A DNA stretch of 64,000 bases. Source: Meghimatium bilineatum (taxonomy: Eukaryota > Mollusca > Gastropoda > Stylommatophora > Philomycidae). The position numbers and the translations under genes were made by a program. Shown here in pieces: positions 32,245-42,610 of the stretch. Every line of letters starts with the position of its first letter. Position 1 is the first letter of the stretch. Location: assembly GCA_034231615.1 (NCBI GenBank), contig CM067316.1, positions 28,210,421-28,274,420 on the forward strand. Direction: 5' to 3'. The notes beneath the pieces are model-generated. The model had not been told where the DNA came from and made no database searches. It worked only from the letters and a program-made list of their open reading frames with translations.

Positions 32245-32258
32245 ATTACAGATTGGTA

Positions 32259-32884
32259 CCTGCATACATATGTATTTGTATATGCATATTATTTTTCTAT
32301 GTGTCCATACAGCTGCTTTCGGTCACACATTTGTATATTTTCATATTCTTGTGTTATACATGTGAATATCCTCATGTCAACGAATGGGTATGTGAATACA
32401 TGTATATGTCTCTATGTGTGCGAATGTTCATGTTATATGTATTTATGTGAGAAAATGGTTATGTGAATTCATGTATATATATTTTGTGTCATTATGTACG
32501 CTTATTCTTGTGTGACCATTACTTGTATTTGGATATATTTACGTACTTTTTGTGTGCGTATCTTTCTTATATCTATGTATTGATCTTGTTCGATATATTA
32601 AAGTTTTATGTGTTACTAGTAGACGTGTTTGTGTGTGCATATTTGTTGTTATATATATATATATATATACTTGTTCCGAGTGTTTAAGTTTGTGTGTGGT
32701 GATGTATATATGTGTATATGTATATATATGTAAATATGTATATATATGTATATGTATGTATATATATATGTATATGTGTATATGTATATATGTATGTTGT
32801 GTATGCAGGCACATATACACGTGTATGCGTTTGTATTCACATGTATGCTTTCATATCAGTAAGTACTTTTATATATATATGTTT
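32259..32884 (+). mobile_element. PLE1 3' UTR, continuation after the palindrome
   Basis: Ordered similarity to the 3' UTR of the right arm (CATACATATGTATTTGTATA, GGTCACACATTTGTAT, TATGTGAGAAA, ATGTGTGCGAATGTTCATG), but clearly more diverged than the two arms are from each other. It includes AT/GT microsatellite runs at 32,652-32,800. The second inverted I-like insertion begins at about 32,885. Confidence 0.7.
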
Positions 32885-34768
32885 ATGCAAGAACTGGTGC
32901 ATTTGTGACTGTGTCTCTTCTAGGTCTGTATGCACCTAGGTTATTTGGGAGAAAGACTTTTATCTCTAGTTCCTGGTTATGCATCTAGAAACAATTCGTT
33001 CCAGAATCTTACCGTACACATTCTGCAGTGTGATGATGCGATAACCTTTTATGTCCTTAGAATCTTTGCCTGGTTTTGGCACTGGTATAAGATATATAGC
33101 CACTCCTCTGGTACTACTCCTATTTTCAGACTCCCATTATAATCGTCAGTTATTTTAGCTAGCATATTCTCCCCCAATGTCCTTGAGTAAGCTGTACCTG
33201 ATTCCATCCGGACCTGGAGCGTCATTCTTAATAGCCAGATGCGCTTCTTTAACATCTGCAAGCTGGTCTTCTTTGGAACTAAAATGCGTGATGGATGTCA
33301 CTATATGCAGCATTTCTTTACGCTGATCTAAGTCACCCTGATTAGTTTGTTGAAGACATGGATATCAGTTCTTGCATATGATGTTTATGTAGGTTTTCAG
33401 AACAAAGAAGAATCTGCAGTTGCAGCGATAAACCTGGAAGATGCATACAATAGAGTTAGCTACACCAATCTCATCGACATGCTAAGGGAAAAAGATATCC
33501 ACCCCTGGATCATACGCTGGATAGCAAATGTGCTAATCTGTAGAAAGGTCGCTCTGAGGTGTGGATCCTGGACGTCTGAGATCAGAACAATAGCACCTTG
33601 TCTGCCACAAGGATCTCCTCTGTCTCCAGTACTGTTTAGTGTGTATACATTGAGAATTGCTCAATTGCAAACTCCCAGCAATTGTAGAGTTCTAACATAC
33701 GCTGACGATATCCTACTATACAACATGGGCAGGAACAGAACAGATATCGCTGACAGTGTACAAAATGGACTAGATCAATTGTCGATATGGTGCAGAACAT
33801 ACAACACGGTGATCAATCCCTCGAAAGCAAAGGTCGTCTGGTACTCCTTAAATAATAATCTGGTCAAGGACACACTGCCAGCTGTTAGTTGCATGGGCTC
33901 ATTCATTAAAAGAGAACGTGACCTTGAATATGTTGGGATACTCTTTGATAGAAGTCTCTCATTCAACAAGCACGTCACAAATATGATTCAGAAGGCTAAA
34001 AGAGGGATCAGTGTTATCAAGGTTATGGCGACCTTCGACATGCAGCAATGGGTACTTCTTCTGCTTTTGCAAGTGGTGGTGCTATCTGTAATAGATTATG
34101 GCCTCGGCCTACTAACTTTGTCACAGACACAAGTCGATAGATTGGAAAAAGTTCAAAATGAGGCAATGAGAGCGGTACTGGGGTGTACTAGAGATGCACC
34201 CATCTCTGCTATGAGATTTCTACTTGATCTCCCAAGTATTAGAGTGCGACATCAGGTAGCACAAGTTAAGTAATACCTTAAAGTGACAGAATACAATCAC
34301 CACACATTACACCATCGTCTAGATGAGTCAAAGGGAAAACGAATTAAGCGTGGCAGATCATGGATGGCAGAGGCTGAAGACACACTGCGAAGAGTATGTG
34401 AATTGGAAGAAATACGAAAGGGCAGTGAATGGGTGGAGGTAGACACTGAGAAGAAATCACTGACTAAAGTAATAATACAACTAGATAAAGTGTGTCGAAA
34501 ATGGACGGCAGTCAGGGCTCAGGATACAGTGCACGAACTTGCCCAACTACACTCGAAACCACAAGACATAATTATATACACAGATAGCTCCGTTAGCAGA
34601 AACACAAATAAAACGCGATTAGGGTTTTGTTGCCTACAGAAACGGCGTGAAGTTGGTTGAGAAATCTTCAGCAAATTCTATTGTCACATCGAGCATGAGG
34701 ATTGAGATAGAGGGAGTTACAGCAGCTTTTAATTGGTTGATAACTGATAAATCAACACACTTGGTAAT
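32885..34768 (+). mobile_element. I-like LINE copy D (second subfamily) with inverted 5' segment
   Basis: The minus strand from about 33,360 to 32,885 encodes the RT front (DVKEAHLAIKNDAPGPDGIR, IPVPKPGKDSKDIKGYR, KILERIVSRCI, LGAYRPRRDTVTNAPVLA). The plus strand from 33,364 continues the same protein (VLAYDVYVGFQNKEES). Both halves share CAGTTCTTGCATA at their break, so the protein order is simply flipped at that point. This is the same layout as copy A. The RNase H end is missing at 34,768, where PLE-like sequence begins, so the 3' TSD cannot be read. Confidence 0.85.
33364..34768 (+). pseudogene. I-like copy D: RT palm, thumb and partial RNase H
   Basis: Open for 308 codons from 33,347: AINLEDAYNRVSY (motif A), LPQGSPLSPVLFSVYTLRI (motif B), LTYADDILLYNMGRN (motif C, about 33,696-33,740), STNPSK-like INPSKAKVVWYS, LFDRSLSFNKHV, LGCTRDAPISAMRFLLDLPS, then a stop at 34,271. 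A second frame gives GRSWMAEAEDTLRRV and IIIYTDSSVSRN, where the usual DGS is DSS. A shift then leads to MRIEIEGVTAAFNWL with the RNase H glutamate. The rest of RNase H is absent. Confidence 0.85.
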
Positions 34769-34779
34769 ACTACCCCTCC

Positions 34780-35222
34780 CCCAATTCTTGGCATCGCATA
34801 TAGTTGTCCTATTTCTTAATTTTTTTATTTTTCATAATATACTTTGGGTTATTTTTGCCATGCCCATTTATGTCTGTCAAAATATTGAATGCATAATTCT
34901 GCACCTTATTTAAATGATGCGCCAAAACCGCGACTTTGGCAGTGCTATTTTGTAAGGAAGCCATTGTCTAAGTCTTGTATGTTTTTCTACAGTTTTTTTT
35001 TATAGTTGTGTTGTCTTAGTTGGTTTGTATTTCTTGATAAAGGTCCCAATAGGACCAACACGTCGATAATTGTCTTTGTTCTATGATTTATTGTTATTTC
35101 TGATTATTTTGTATTGATAGTTATCTTCAGTAACATGTGTACTTAACTTCGTATTTATCTCTTATTTACTGCGGTACTTTCCATTTTGCCGGACATCATC
35201 CGATATTTTGGTTACTTATATC
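34780..35222 (+). mobile_element. PLE 3' end fragment
   Basis: Contains a hammerhead-like motif at 35,033-35,073 and ends TTTGCCGGACATCATCCGAT then TTTTGGTTACTTATA. That terminus matches the left palindrome arm read on the minus strand (GTCGGACACCCTCTGACC, then ATTTGGTTATTTATA). No coding part. It may be a separate insertion or the displaced end of PLE1; I see no TSD that decides this. Confidence 0.7.
35033..35073 (+). ncRNA. Degenerate hammerhead-like motif (PLE)
   Basis: CTTGATAA, a good stem GGTCC-CAAT-AGGACC, then AACACGTCG in place of GAAACGTCG, and GTC further on. The stem II pairing is intact; both core strands carry changes. Confidence 0.5.
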
Positions 35223-35329
35223 TAACATTCCTAAGAGCTTGCATATTCCTAGTGGCAATATATGAATGTAGTAATGAAAATCTCTTGAAAGATGTTAATC
35301 CAAAAAGATAGCTGCTTACATGTATCAGA

Positions 35330-35560
35330 GACAGTCGACATTTTTGGACACATTAAAAATAGGAAAGATGGAACAAACTGTAACAACAGGCAATATGAAG
35401 AGCAAAAGAGGCAGAGAAATACAGAGATAGAAGATGCTTGACAATTTAATACTGTGGCATGGGTATCATAAATGATTAACAGCACCCGAAATAGAAGGCT
35501 GTGAAAATACATGATAACCAACGCCACACGGCATGGACCATAGGAAGAAGAATTGCAGGG
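35330..35560 (+). pseudogene. RTE-like LINE C-terminal relic
   Basis: Broken frames FGHIKNRKDGTN, KRGREIQR and KMLDNLILWHGY match the order of the tail at 6,670-6,960. It is very decayed. Confidence 0.55.
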
Positions 35561-35667
35561 ACATAATTTATGGTAATAACTATATATAACGAAATTTGGT
35601 TATAACACACATATCCTGTTAGCCCTGACCAATTCGTTTGTACGCGATTCCACTGTATCACAGTTCG

Positions 35668-35790
35668 CATGAAGAGTCCCTTATGAGGACGCAGAGTTGG
35701 CATGACGAGTCGGTATATCCCCTATGAGGACACACAGTTGGCATGAATAGTCAGAATGTCTCCTATGAGGACGAAGGAGACATGTACTTA
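35668..35790. repeat. Minisatellite, about 42-bp unit, 3 copies
   Basis: CCTATGAGGAC recurs with GCATGA..AGTC between copies. Just upstream, 35,590-35,660 has pogo-like end sequence (ATTCGTTTGTACGCGATTCC then ACTGTA). Confidence 0.7.
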
Positions 35791-36239
35791 CTAGTTAACA
35801 AATACGTTTTCAGTTAGATAGTAGATTGCTTATATCTTACAAACGTGCTGTAAAAAAATCCCCTTACACTTAAGAGTCTTCTCGTAGTGTATTCACAAGT
35901 ATAGTCTTGTAACTGACAGCACAAAGTATACTTTTAATTAACGGATGTATTGCTTTTCGCATCTCTCTGTCTCGCAGTAAACACGCACTTTTCATGTGTT
36001 GCAGTAGTATGCGCGATAGTATGCGCGTTTATACTAATACGTCTAGGCAACAAGCTGAAGATATATATATACATTATAGCAACAGAATGAAACCAATAGG
36101 AGAGTCGTCTCATTTAACAACTCTCTTTCTCAATGGGCTTACTGATGTTATATCGTGCATAACATCCATTATATTCTATAACATACCTTATAGTCAACAA
36201 ATGTAACACGGATGAGATGTGTTGCCAATCAATAAAAGG

Positions 36240-36440
36240 TAATACTGCTAGTAAAACTGTATCAAAATATAGTACTCGGCGTGGGAAACAGGTAATTAAG
36301 TTTTACTGAACGATGACTAACACACTGTGCTTACGTGAAATAATACACACAACAAAACACAGGGTATATTCATACAAATAACAATACACAGGACATAATC
36401 GAAGTTTCGAATCAAACGGCCTTTATCAGGGTACAATTTA
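36240..36440 (-). mobile_element. PLE 3' end fragment, minus strand
   Basis: The minus strand contains CCTGATAAAGGCCG..CGAAACTTCG then ATGTCCTGTGTATTGTTA, the same layout as the other PLE 3' ends (motif, GTCCTGT, AT-rich sequence). No coding part is visible. 35,790-36,240 is otherwise unassigned. Confidence 0.55.
36391..36430 (-). ncRNA. Hammerhead-like motif (PLE), closest to consensus
   Basis: CCTGATAA then a stem region, then CGAAAC: one change from CTGATGA in the first core strand and an intact GAAAC in the second. The stem II pairing is less clear here. Confidence 0.5.
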
Positions 36441-36459
36441 TAAACAGCTTCTGTGCAGC

Positions 36460-38876
36460 TCCATGAATACCAGAATTGCATCATTGACAGTCGATCCCAT
36501 AGACATTAAAAAAAGCTGGGAAAACCTGCATGACACTATCTACATAAATACAGAAGAAGTATTGAGCGTTGCTGTTTGCAAGCATCAAGACTGGTTTGAC
36601 CAAAAAGATGTACAGATCAAAGCTCTCCTGGACAACAAGCACAATCAGTACAAAGCTGATTTAAACGACTCAACATCAACTAGTAAATAGACGATAAACA
36701 ATAACTCAAAGAAAAACGCGCAAAAAGGAGGATGCAAGACTCATGGTTTAGCACCAAAGCCAACGAGATACAAAATTATGCTGACAGCAATAATATGCAG
36801 ACATTTTATTCAGCGTTAAAAGCAATTTATGGCCCTCAATCTTCAGGAACGTCTCCTCTTCTAAGCGCAGATGGAAAGCATACAATCACTGACAGAGAGG
36901 AAATTCTCAAACGCTGGGCTGAACATTTTGAAAATGTGCTAAACTGCCCCTCCAACATCAACAACGATTGCGCGATTCACGCAAATACCAATCAATCATT
37001 ACTTATCGGTGCCTTGAGGAGGTGGAGAAAGCAATCTCAGATTTGTCCGTAGGAAAAGCGCCAGGCTCAGACTCCGTTCCAGCCGAAGTTTACGCCGCTA
37101 GTGGCCCTGTCATGTCTACTAAACTAACAGAGCTCTTCTAGGAAATGTGGAGCCTGGAGGCGATACCACAAGACTTTAAGGATGCATCCATCATACATTT
37201 ATACAAGAGAAAAGGAAATCGCCTAGCTTGCGACAACCATCGAGGCATATCCCTGCTCTCTATAGCAGGCACGATCCTGGCTAGGGTTCTGTTAAACAGA
37301 TTGCATGCCCATCTTGAGACAGGTCTCCTCCCAGAGATCAAATGTGGCTTCCGAAAAGGCATAGGTACTGTTGACATAATATTTACTACTAGACAACTAC
37401 AGGAAAAGTGTCGCATACAGAACATTGGTCTCTACACCACATTTGTCGAAATAACTAAGGAATTCGACAATGTAAATTGTGAAGTACTATGGAAAATCAT
37501 GGCCAAATTTAGATGTCCCGAAACATTTACGAACATGGTTCGCCAGTTCCATCATCGTATGACATGTGTGCAAGATGATGGCGCACACTCAAACCCATTT
37601 CCAGTGACTAACGGTGACAAACAGTGTTCCGTTCAGGCTCCGACGCTCTTTAGCATGGTCTTCTATGCAATGTTAAATGATTCCTTCCGGAATAACACTG
37701 CGGGGAATTTATTTTTGCTATCGAGCTGACGGAGTAATATTGACTATTCAATCTTAGTAGATTGAAGGCCACGACCAAAACTAAGACGGACATTGTTAGC
37801 AACCTCTTGTTCGTCGACGATTGTGCACTAAATGCTGCCAGTCTGAAAGACATGCTGGACAGCATGGACATCTTTTCTTTGGCCTGTGATGCGTTCGGCC
37901 TCACCATCAGCACTGCGAAAACTTTAGTAATGTATCAAACAGCGCCAGTTGTCCCATACACAGAACCAGTGATCACAGTAAAGGGACAAAAACTAAATAC
38001 TGCTAATAAGTTTGTATATCTCGGCAGCACCCTATCGCAATCTGCGACAATTGGCGAGGATGTTACCCTGCGTATTGCTCGTGCCAGTGCAGCATTCGGG
38101 AGCCTTCATGCTAACGTCTGGTAAAGATGTGGTCTCAGTTTGACAACTGAGCTGGACGTGTACCGCGCTGTGGTTCTACCAACACTGCTTTATGCTGCGT
38201 CTTGCTGGACTGTCTATGTTAGACACGCTCGAAAGCTGAACTCTTTTCACCTTCGGTGCCTACGAAATCTATTGGGAGTATGTTGGCAGGATCGTGTACC
38301 AGACAAGGAAATCCTTCAGAAGTCCCGTATGCAAAGCATCCATGCCCTTCTGACAAAGTCCCAACTCCACTGAACTGGCCACATCGTTCAGACAAGCGCC
38401 TTCCAAAGAAATTATTCTATTGGGAGCTGTGCGAAGGTAAGAGTTCAAGCGAAGGGCAGAAACATCACCTAAAAATCTTTCTCAAGCACTGCAGCATTGA
38501 TCCTAGTTTTTAGGAGACTACAGCACTTAATCATTGAGCATGGCACATCCACATCACGAAATTTGAGAAATAAAGAATACTGCGGCCAATCCACAAGCGT
38601 TGAAGAGGAAGGACAAATCAGAAAATTCTCCTACCCCGAACATTCAGCACTCCTGCATGCACTGCAATAGAACTTTCCGTGCAGGAATTGGACTCATCGG
38701 ACATCTACGAACTCACAAACCAAATTGGACAATTACCGATTTATTATTATTATTTAATTTTTCATCGCATATATTTTTTTTCCATCTTCATCTTCGCTTG
38801 CGAAGGAGGAACAACATCTTCAATTTTCATAACTTCTGTATTTGTACATTAATTTTTATGTTGTACTTCTGACATG
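36460..38876 (+). pseudogene. LINE with RT and C-terminal C2H2 zinc finger (nearly complete ORF2 3' two-thirds)
   Basis: In order across shifted frames: KHQDWFDQKDVQIKALLDNK, KAISDLSVGKAPGSDSVPAE, IPQDFKDASIIHLYKRKGN, HRGISLLSIAGTILARVLLN, KCGFRKGIGTVDIIFTTRQL, TFVEITKEFDNV (motif A with E in place of the first D), LLFVDDCALNA (motif C as FVDD), FVYLGSTLS, YRAVVLPTLLYAASCWTVY, CWQDRVPDKEILQKS, and finally CMHCNRTFRAGIGLIGHLRT ending in H, a C-x2-C-x12-H-x3-H finger. The tail is TTATTATTATT. At least six frame breaks exist and no endonuclease is visible. Related relic: 7,380-7,722. The clade is unsure. Confidence 0.85.
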
Positions 38877-39700
38877 CTAACAGCAATGCATTGATGTGCT
38901 CTTGCACAGTTTCCTCAATTTGTATAATAAACGTTGATCATCGGCAAATAATAGTTCATTTATTTCATTATTAAGTTCATCATCAGGTTTATTTGCAATG
39001 TCTTCCTCTTTGTTGATGTGAGCTATTTGTATTATTCTGTCCATGTATATGTTGAAAAGTAGATGTGAAAGTACGCATCCTTGTCTTACTCCAGATCTTG
39101 TTTCAAAAGGTTCAGTCATTCCATTTGTTGTTCTTACTGAGCTTTGGCATTCTTGATATATCGCTTTTATATTATCTAACAGTTGTCCTCTGATGTTATA
39201 AATTTATAAGGTTTCCAATAGAATGTTTCTATCTACTGTCGAATGCCTTTTCCTGGTCTACAAATACTGTGTTTAAATCTTGATTGTATTCAATTGATTT
39301 TTCACTCAGTTGTCTCAGTGTGAAAAGTGCGTCTGTACAGCTTGTTCCCCTTCTGAAGCCACATTGAAAGGGGCTCAGCTGTGCTTATGCAATGTATCGC
39401 ATTCTCTGTTCTATTATTTTTGCGTAGATTTTACCTGTGTGACTTAATAAGGAGATGCCTCTATATGATTCACACTCCCTCTTATTATCTTTGTTTTTCC
39501 ATAGTGGTACAATTACTGATTATTGCCAATCGTCTGGTACTTTTCTTTCTGACCAGGTTATTGTGAATAATCTGGCTAACCACTGGACCCCTGTGTTTCT
39601 ACACGTTTTTATTGCTTCGCCTTCCTCTCCTGGTGATTTATTACTTGGGTATAGAAATGCGCTTGGGTGTCATCGCTACATAAGCGACGAAGGCGAAGAA
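38877..39700 (-). pseudogene. LINE RT fragment, minus strand
   Basis: The minus strand reads RNTGVQWLARLF, VPLWKNKDNKRECESYRG, ISLLSHTGKIYAKIIEQRMR, LSPFQCGFRRGTSCTDALFT, FVDQEKAFD (motif A), then MTEPFETRSGVRQGCVLSHL (motif B) and LLFADDQRLLYKLR (motif C, FADD, at about 38,934). A break lies between motifs A and B. It stops where the zinc-finger LINE ends, so the boundary may be the target of that insertion. Confidence 0.75.
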
Positions 39701-39769
39701 GCTGGGAAGTAGATAAAGCGAGACAATTATATTTCGGACATGTCAGCAATATATCATGTCCAGGATCAT

Positions 39770-40385
39770 TGAGACAATTTCAACCCTGCTATTCAATTCA
39801 CATCTGACATCTCCACTACTTCTGTCCACTTCCTGGACATCATTGTCACTATTCATTCCCCTTACCTCAGCACATAGTCTACTATAAACCTACTTATGCA
39901 CATGACTTTCTTATCTACACCTCTTCTCATTATCCCGCTTTTCGCAACTCGCTACCCTACTCCTAGATTCTTCGCCTGCGTCGTTTATGTAGCGATGATG
40001 ACGGCTTTCTCGACAAGTCCTCTGAGATGATTGAGTTCTTCCGTAGACGGTGGTTCCCCGATAACATCCTTTCATCGGCTTCGCTCCGTGTACGCTATTT
40101 ATCTCGCCTCGATACCTTGACTAATTCAGGGTTATTCCTCCTCCTCTAATAGAGATAAACTTGTTCTTACCTTTCATCCCCATAACTCCACTGTCTTTCG
40201 CATACTGCTTAAACAATATTCCATTCTCCATTCTAATCCGGTCACCCGTGCCGATTTCCAGGTCTTTCCTCTGGTGGCCTATAGGCGCGACAAAAATCTG
40301 AAGGACATCTTGGTCTACAGCCACCTTAGGTCTTCGGCTCCAGATCATTTCGGTACTGTTCGTTGCTCACGAGGTCGTTGCTGAG
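39770..40385 (+). pseudogene. PLE RT C-terminal region, second PLE lineage copy
   Basis: Shifted plus frames give NPAIQFTSDISTTSVHFLDI, YYKPTYAHDFLIYTSSHY, RNSLPYS then ILRLRRLCSDDDGFLDKS, EMIEFFRRRWFPDNILSSAS, LVLTFHPHNSTVFRILLKQY, SILHSNPVTRADF, VAYRRDKNLKDILVYSHLRS, FGTVRCSRGRC. Every block has its partner in PLE1 (27,531-28,145), so family membership is secure. No GIY-YIG part follows. The opposite-strand open frame at 40,121-40,348 is its shadow. Confidence 0.85.
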
Positions 40386-40589
40386 CCCTGTATTTGATTT
40401 TCTTGTGCTATGATATTCATCATTTCGTGTAACTGTGTGTGATTTTCGGCTATCATAACTTTATCATCAGCGGATATCTTTCTTTCTGTTTCTTACATTA
40501 CCACACTTTAGAATACGTTTCAAACATCGGTAACGTAAAAATTTGTGCAACTCAAAATTTCTGATTTTTCACTCTTATTTAACTGAAAC

Positions 40590-40925
40590 ATTTTTTTAAA
40601 ATAGTAGGTTACTCAGCGATATTTGTTTAAATGCATGCGTTATAATAATTTTAAAGCAAAGTAGGGCAAAGAGGTAAAATAATTGGAGATTTTGAAAAAT
40701 GTCGTTAAACAGGGAAATTCATTACAACGGATTCGTTGTATCGGGATTCCACTGTACTGTCATATCAACCTATATCTTTTATATAAATGAAGAGAAAAAA
40801 AGAAGTAGAGTGGAGGCAAGAGTTAGTCAATAAGGCAGCAGTGAGTCAATATGACGGATGTAAGTCAAAATGACAGAAGTAAATCAATGACAGGTGTGAG
40901 TTAATATGACGGGAGTAGGTCAATA
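40590..40925. repeat. Dispersed repeat with pogo-like end, inverted copy of 21,240-21,560
   Basis: CGGATTCGTTGTATCGGGAT then TCCACTGTACTGTCATAT mirrors the 21.4-kb end. The following part has several about 20-bp units of the type TGACAGAAGTAAATCAAT. Confidence 0.6.
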
Positions 40926-40941
40926 AGTCACTTTCTGGTAA

Positions 40942-41337
40942 TACAGTCATCCCTCAGTTATCGCGGTTAATAGGGACAAGAACCGGCCGCGATAAGTGAA
41001 AAACCGCGAAGTAGTGTCATCCTCTCATTTTTAACACACGTACATTTTGTGTGTATGAATAATATCAATAAGTGTATATGAAACCATATAAGTGCATATG
41101 TTATCATTAGAACATTAAAGAATAATTTCAAACATGTAAATAAAATATTAATAGTATAAATAACATACATAAAATAATGTATAAATAATATAAATATGAT
41201 ACGTGTGTGTGTGTGTGTGTGTGTGTGTAACATACGTAGATGTAACTAAGGTGTACATACTGTAAATATGTTTTTAGAAATCCGCGATGTACTGAGACCG
41301 CGATAAAAGAACCGCGAAGTAGCGAGGGATAACAGTA
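40942..41337. mobile_element. Non-autonomous pogo/Tigger-like element (MITE) with TIRs
   Basis: The left end CAGTCATCCCTCAGTTATCG with CGGTT is mirrored at the right end (reverse complement: CTGTTATCCCTCGCTACTTC then GCGGTT). AACCGCGA and GCGATAA words repeat at both ends. The interior is AT-rich with a (GT)n run at about 41,203-41,229 and has no transposase. Confidence 0.75.
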
Positions 41338-41554
41338 TTGTATTATGTTGAATATGGAAGGAATCACACATTAAGACAGCAGCATGAGTGAATCATCCAA
41401 GGCTGTGCACTCAAAATCATATGCCAAAAATAACCACGGCGATTCCAAGTGTATAAATAGCAACCAACTGAAAGCCAAACTATATTCAAAACACCCAAAG
41501 AATGGGGTTCGACCATACTTTAGCGAATTGGTTTTCTATAACTGCCGATGGTCT

Positions 41555-42055
41555 CGATTTGACAGTGTTAGTTAAAGAATACAACAAGAAGTCGTTAAAT
41601 AGCCACCTACTACTTTGACAGTATTGGTTACAGAATACAGGAAGAAATCGTTAGGTATAACAGCCACTTACTACTTTGACAATATTGGCTATAGGTAACA
41701 TAAAAACAAGCTTTTATGTGTAATAGCCACTTACTAGTTTGAGAGTGTTAGATACATAATATCCGCCGAAGATGTAAATAAAACGGCTACACAACGCATT
41801 ACCATTCTCTAGACTACATCGTGCTGGAAATCTGGTAGGACTATGGTCCTGCTACAAGAGAATTCTGCAGGAGTTTGAGAATGTAAGCTGAAGAAGAAGA
41901 TGCAGAATGCAACACACATCATTAGGTGTTATAGCCACCTATTACTTTGACAGTATTGGCTACATATACCAAGATACATATGCTATATATAACAAGAAGT
42001 CGCTATGTGTAATATCCACCTATTACTTTGACAGTGTTGGCTACAAAATAAAGAG
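41555..42055. repeat. Minisatellite, about 60-80-bp unit, interrupted by a SINE fragment
   Basis: ATAGCCAC.TA.TACTTTGACAGT recurs at about 41,600, 41,662, 41,725, 41,930 and 42,012. Between 41,761 and 41,917 the repeat is broken by sequence matching the SINE 3' half (CAACGCATTACCATTCTCTA, GCAGGAGTTTGAGAATG, GAAGAAGAAG). Confidence 0.7.
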
Positions 42056-42610
42056 AAAACATTTTTTTCACAATAAATTTGACCATGAAATTTGCTGTTA
42101 TGATAGACCGATGGTACGTGTTTAAGGTGTGATAGTAAGATACACCTATCCCCCCCCCCGGGTCGTGCTTTAATATTTAAGTCGTTCGGATGATAATATG
42201 ATATTTACGCCAGCTTCCGCTATGTTTGTTTGTTATATACATTATTATGGATGTTGTATCCGCTTAGGATTGAGCATTCTGTCATCTTATCAATCAATTA
42301 CTGATTACGTCATATATTACTATTTGAACTACAAATATTCATTATCAAAACTGAAGATTAGATCCAGTGAGACTTATCCATACCTACTAATATAAGTATC
42401 CATGTATCCAGTGAGACTTATCCATACCTACTAATATAATTATCCATGTATCTCACATGGATCATAGATTCACACATATGTATATCTCTCAAACAAATTA
42501 GCTTGTAGACTTCATGTTTAAACTGTTTATCAAATAACTACCTAGCATATTGTCAGGTGGGCAATTTCTTTCTGGCTCGTCAGGTTGATCTAAAAGTACA
42601 ATATGTGCTG

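Larger units (their letters stand above)
28680..32258. mobile_element. Palindromic head-to-head PLE pair inserted in PLE1, 13-bp TSD
   Basis: TTACAGATTGGTA is present at 28,680-28,692 and 32,246-32,258. The insert (28,693-32,245) has a left arm at 28,760-30,400 and a right arm at 30,603-32,244 that are reverse complements; paired coordinates sum to about 61,003-61,004 throughout. Each arm is a PLE 3' end pointing outwards (GIY-YIG, long 3' UTR, hammerhead-like motif). The left arm has about 67 further bases reaching TAAATAACC at 28,693, matching the end of another PLE at 35,222. The central 200 bp is right-arm PLE sequence only. Confidence 0.9.

Noticed and set aside
28680-32258. Foldback/DNA transposon or DIRS-type element
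   Set aside because: The arms encode PLE GIY-YIG and 3' UTR and differ in their outer termini; there is no tyrosine recombinase or transposase.
28680-32258. Palindrome as an assembly artefact
   Set aside because: Considered, because inverted duplicates can be misassembled. The arms have small differences, unequal outer ends and a clean 13-bp flanking repeat, which an artefact would not produce. Long reads would settle it.
40121-40348. Minus-strand open frame of 75 codons
   Set aside because: It is the reverse of PLE coding sequence (FHPHN, RRDKNLKDI) on the plus strand.
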